This document shows positions 34,432-35,241 of a stretch of DNA of 35,241 nucleotides, piece by piece. Every line of letters begins with the position of its first letter. Position 1 is the first letter of the stretch. The DNA comes from Urechidicola sp. (lineage in GTDB: Bacteria; Bacteroidota; Bacteroidia; Flavobacteriales; Flavobacteriaceae). A program made the translations under genes and the position numbers. Location of the stretch: contig JAQRMW010000004.1 of assembly GCA_028599075.1 (NCBI GenBank), forward strand, positions 1 through 35,241, given 5' to 3'. The notes below the pieces were generated by a model. The model was not told the DNA's origin and searched no databases. It was given only the letters and a program-made list of their open reading frames with translations.

Positions 34432-35241
34432 TTAATAGTTGATGTAAACCCATCCTTGTAAAGGTGGAATTCCAACTTCATTTGATTCTACGATATACAT
34501 ATAAGAGCCTACTGGAAGTTTGGTTCCATTTGAGCTTGCACTACTTGATACTCCATCCCAATCTCCGGCATACCCTTTTTTCTCAAATACCAAGCCTCCT
34601 TGTCGGTTATATACACGAACATGATTATTTGGATATAAATTGATATTATCAATAACCCAAGTATCGTTAATTTCATCATTATTAGGAGAAAAACCTTCTA
34701 TAACAACCATATCACAAGTATCAGTATCGTAATAGTTGATTATACCATCCTCGTCACAATCTTCACAAACATCTCCAATACCATCACGATTCACGTCTGA
34801 TTGATCTGCATTTGGAGTCATTTGACAGTTATCATCATCATTTAAAATACCATCGCCGTCTATATCATCATCACAAATATCTCCTATACCATCACCATCA
34901 ATATCAGATTGGTTTGGGTCTGAAGCTTCCCCTTCTTCTTCAGCTAATTTTATTGGGCAGTTATCATCTATATCTAAAACGCCATCATTGTCATCATCAT
35001 CATCACAAACATCTCCAATACCATCCTTATCATTATCTGCTTGATCTGTATTTGCCGTTGTTGGGCAGATATCATCGTCATTTAAAACGCCGTCACCATC
35101 CATATCATCATCACAAATATCTCCGAGGCCATCACCATCAATATCAGATTGATCAGCATTGGCTGTCCATGGACAATTGTCATTTACATCTAAAATTCCA
35201 TCATTATCATCATCATCATCACAAACATCTCCCATGCCATC
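34432..35241 (-). CDS. Thrombospondin type 3 repeat protein with T9SS type-B sorting domain (5' truncated)
   Basis: Only the C-terminal 269 residues are in the window; the frame runs off the edge and the ATG at 35235 is internal. The visible part begins with Asp-rich calcium-binding repeats of the thrombospondin type 3 kind (DxDxDGxxD with paired Cys, such as DDNCPWTANADQSDIDGDG), at least four units. From about residue 183 comes a type-B (gliding_CTERM-like) sorting domain: FSPNNDEINDTW, VRVYNRQGGLVFEKKGY, DWDG, LPVGSYMYIV and GWVYINY. It should be secreted by the type IX system and act at the surface, perhaps as an adhesin. The PorP/SprF-like gene follows by 22 nt. Confidence 0.9.
   Translation of the reverse strand, partial: DGMGDVCDDDDDNDGILDVNDNCPWTANADQSDIDGDGLGDICDDDMDGDGVLNDDDICPTTANTDQADNDKDGIGDVCDDDDDNDGVLDIDDNCPIKLAEEEGEASDPNQSDIDGDGIGDICDDDIDGDGILNDDDNCQMTPNADQSDVNRDGIGDVCEDCDEDGIINYYDTDTCDMVVIEGFSPNNDEINDTWVIDNINLYPNNHVRVYNRQGGLVFEKKGYAGDWDGVSSSASSNGTKLPVGSYMYIVESNEVGIPPLQGWVYINY

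Noticed and set aside
34760-35241. Tandem repeats that might suggest a CRISPR array or minisatellite
   Set aside because: They are in-frame codons for Asp-rich thrombospondin type 3 repeats; spacers and repeat lengths do not fit CRISPR.

Overview
The window is about 35 kb of AT-rich chromosome from a member of the Flavobacteriaceae (Bacteroidota), probably marine. This rests on the gliding lipoprotein GldH, a PorP/SprF-like protein beside a type IX secretion type-B substrate, a TonB receptor with a carboxypeptidase-regulatory N-terminus, a DUF4837 lipoprotein, an atpDC pair apart from other ATP synthase genes, and recurrent -7 elements of the form TAnnTTTG. I cannot name the genus. I saw no phage, transposase, CRISPR array, tRNA or rRNA.

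Layout. 1-8.5 kb: pheS, a small unknown gene, then on the minus strand asd, mutS, a SpoU methyltransferase and gpsA; a divergent, palindrome-rich region separates asd from a U32-family protein plus ferredoxin pair. 8.6-17.6 kb: a plus-strand run of ricT-like PSP1 protein, gldH, PBP1A, a two-subunit CoA transferase (split by an intergenic repeat), exonuclease III, a LysM lytic transglycosylase and a DUF4837 lipoprotein. 17.6-21.3 kb: purD with a glycosyltransferase (minus), then umuD without umuC and a small secreted protein (plus). 21.3-28.4 kb: a minus-strand nitrous oxide reduction cluster in the order fasciclin lipoprotein, cytochrome c lipoprotein, nosZ, four-TM membrane protein, nosL, nosD, nosF, nosY. 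28.4-30.4 kb: atpDC. 30.4-35.2 kb: a TonB-dependent receptor, a PorP/SprF-like gene, and the 3' end of a thrombospondin-type-3-repeat protein with a type-B sorting domain, cut by the window edge.

The nos cluster is the most interesting part. It looks like clade II (Sec-exported NosZ, no nosR). Its upstream region has a perfect dyad with the FNR-family core TGAT-N4-ATCA, placed 33 bp upstream of a TAnnTTTG element, as expected for an activator-dependent promoter. A stem-loop follows nosZ, and two further promoter-like sequences precede the four-TM gene and nosL; the latter is overlaid by a long inverted repeat. This suggests separate control of the reductase (fasciclin-cytochrome-NosZ) and of the copper-site maturation genes. 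The fasciclin protein and the four-TM protein have no role I can state with confidence and are the best candidates for undescribed components.

A second theme is a family of roughly 80-90 bp imperfect palindromes in intergenic gaps (between the CoA transferase genes, before umuD, and shorter relatives before xth and after nosZ), several lying against promoters.
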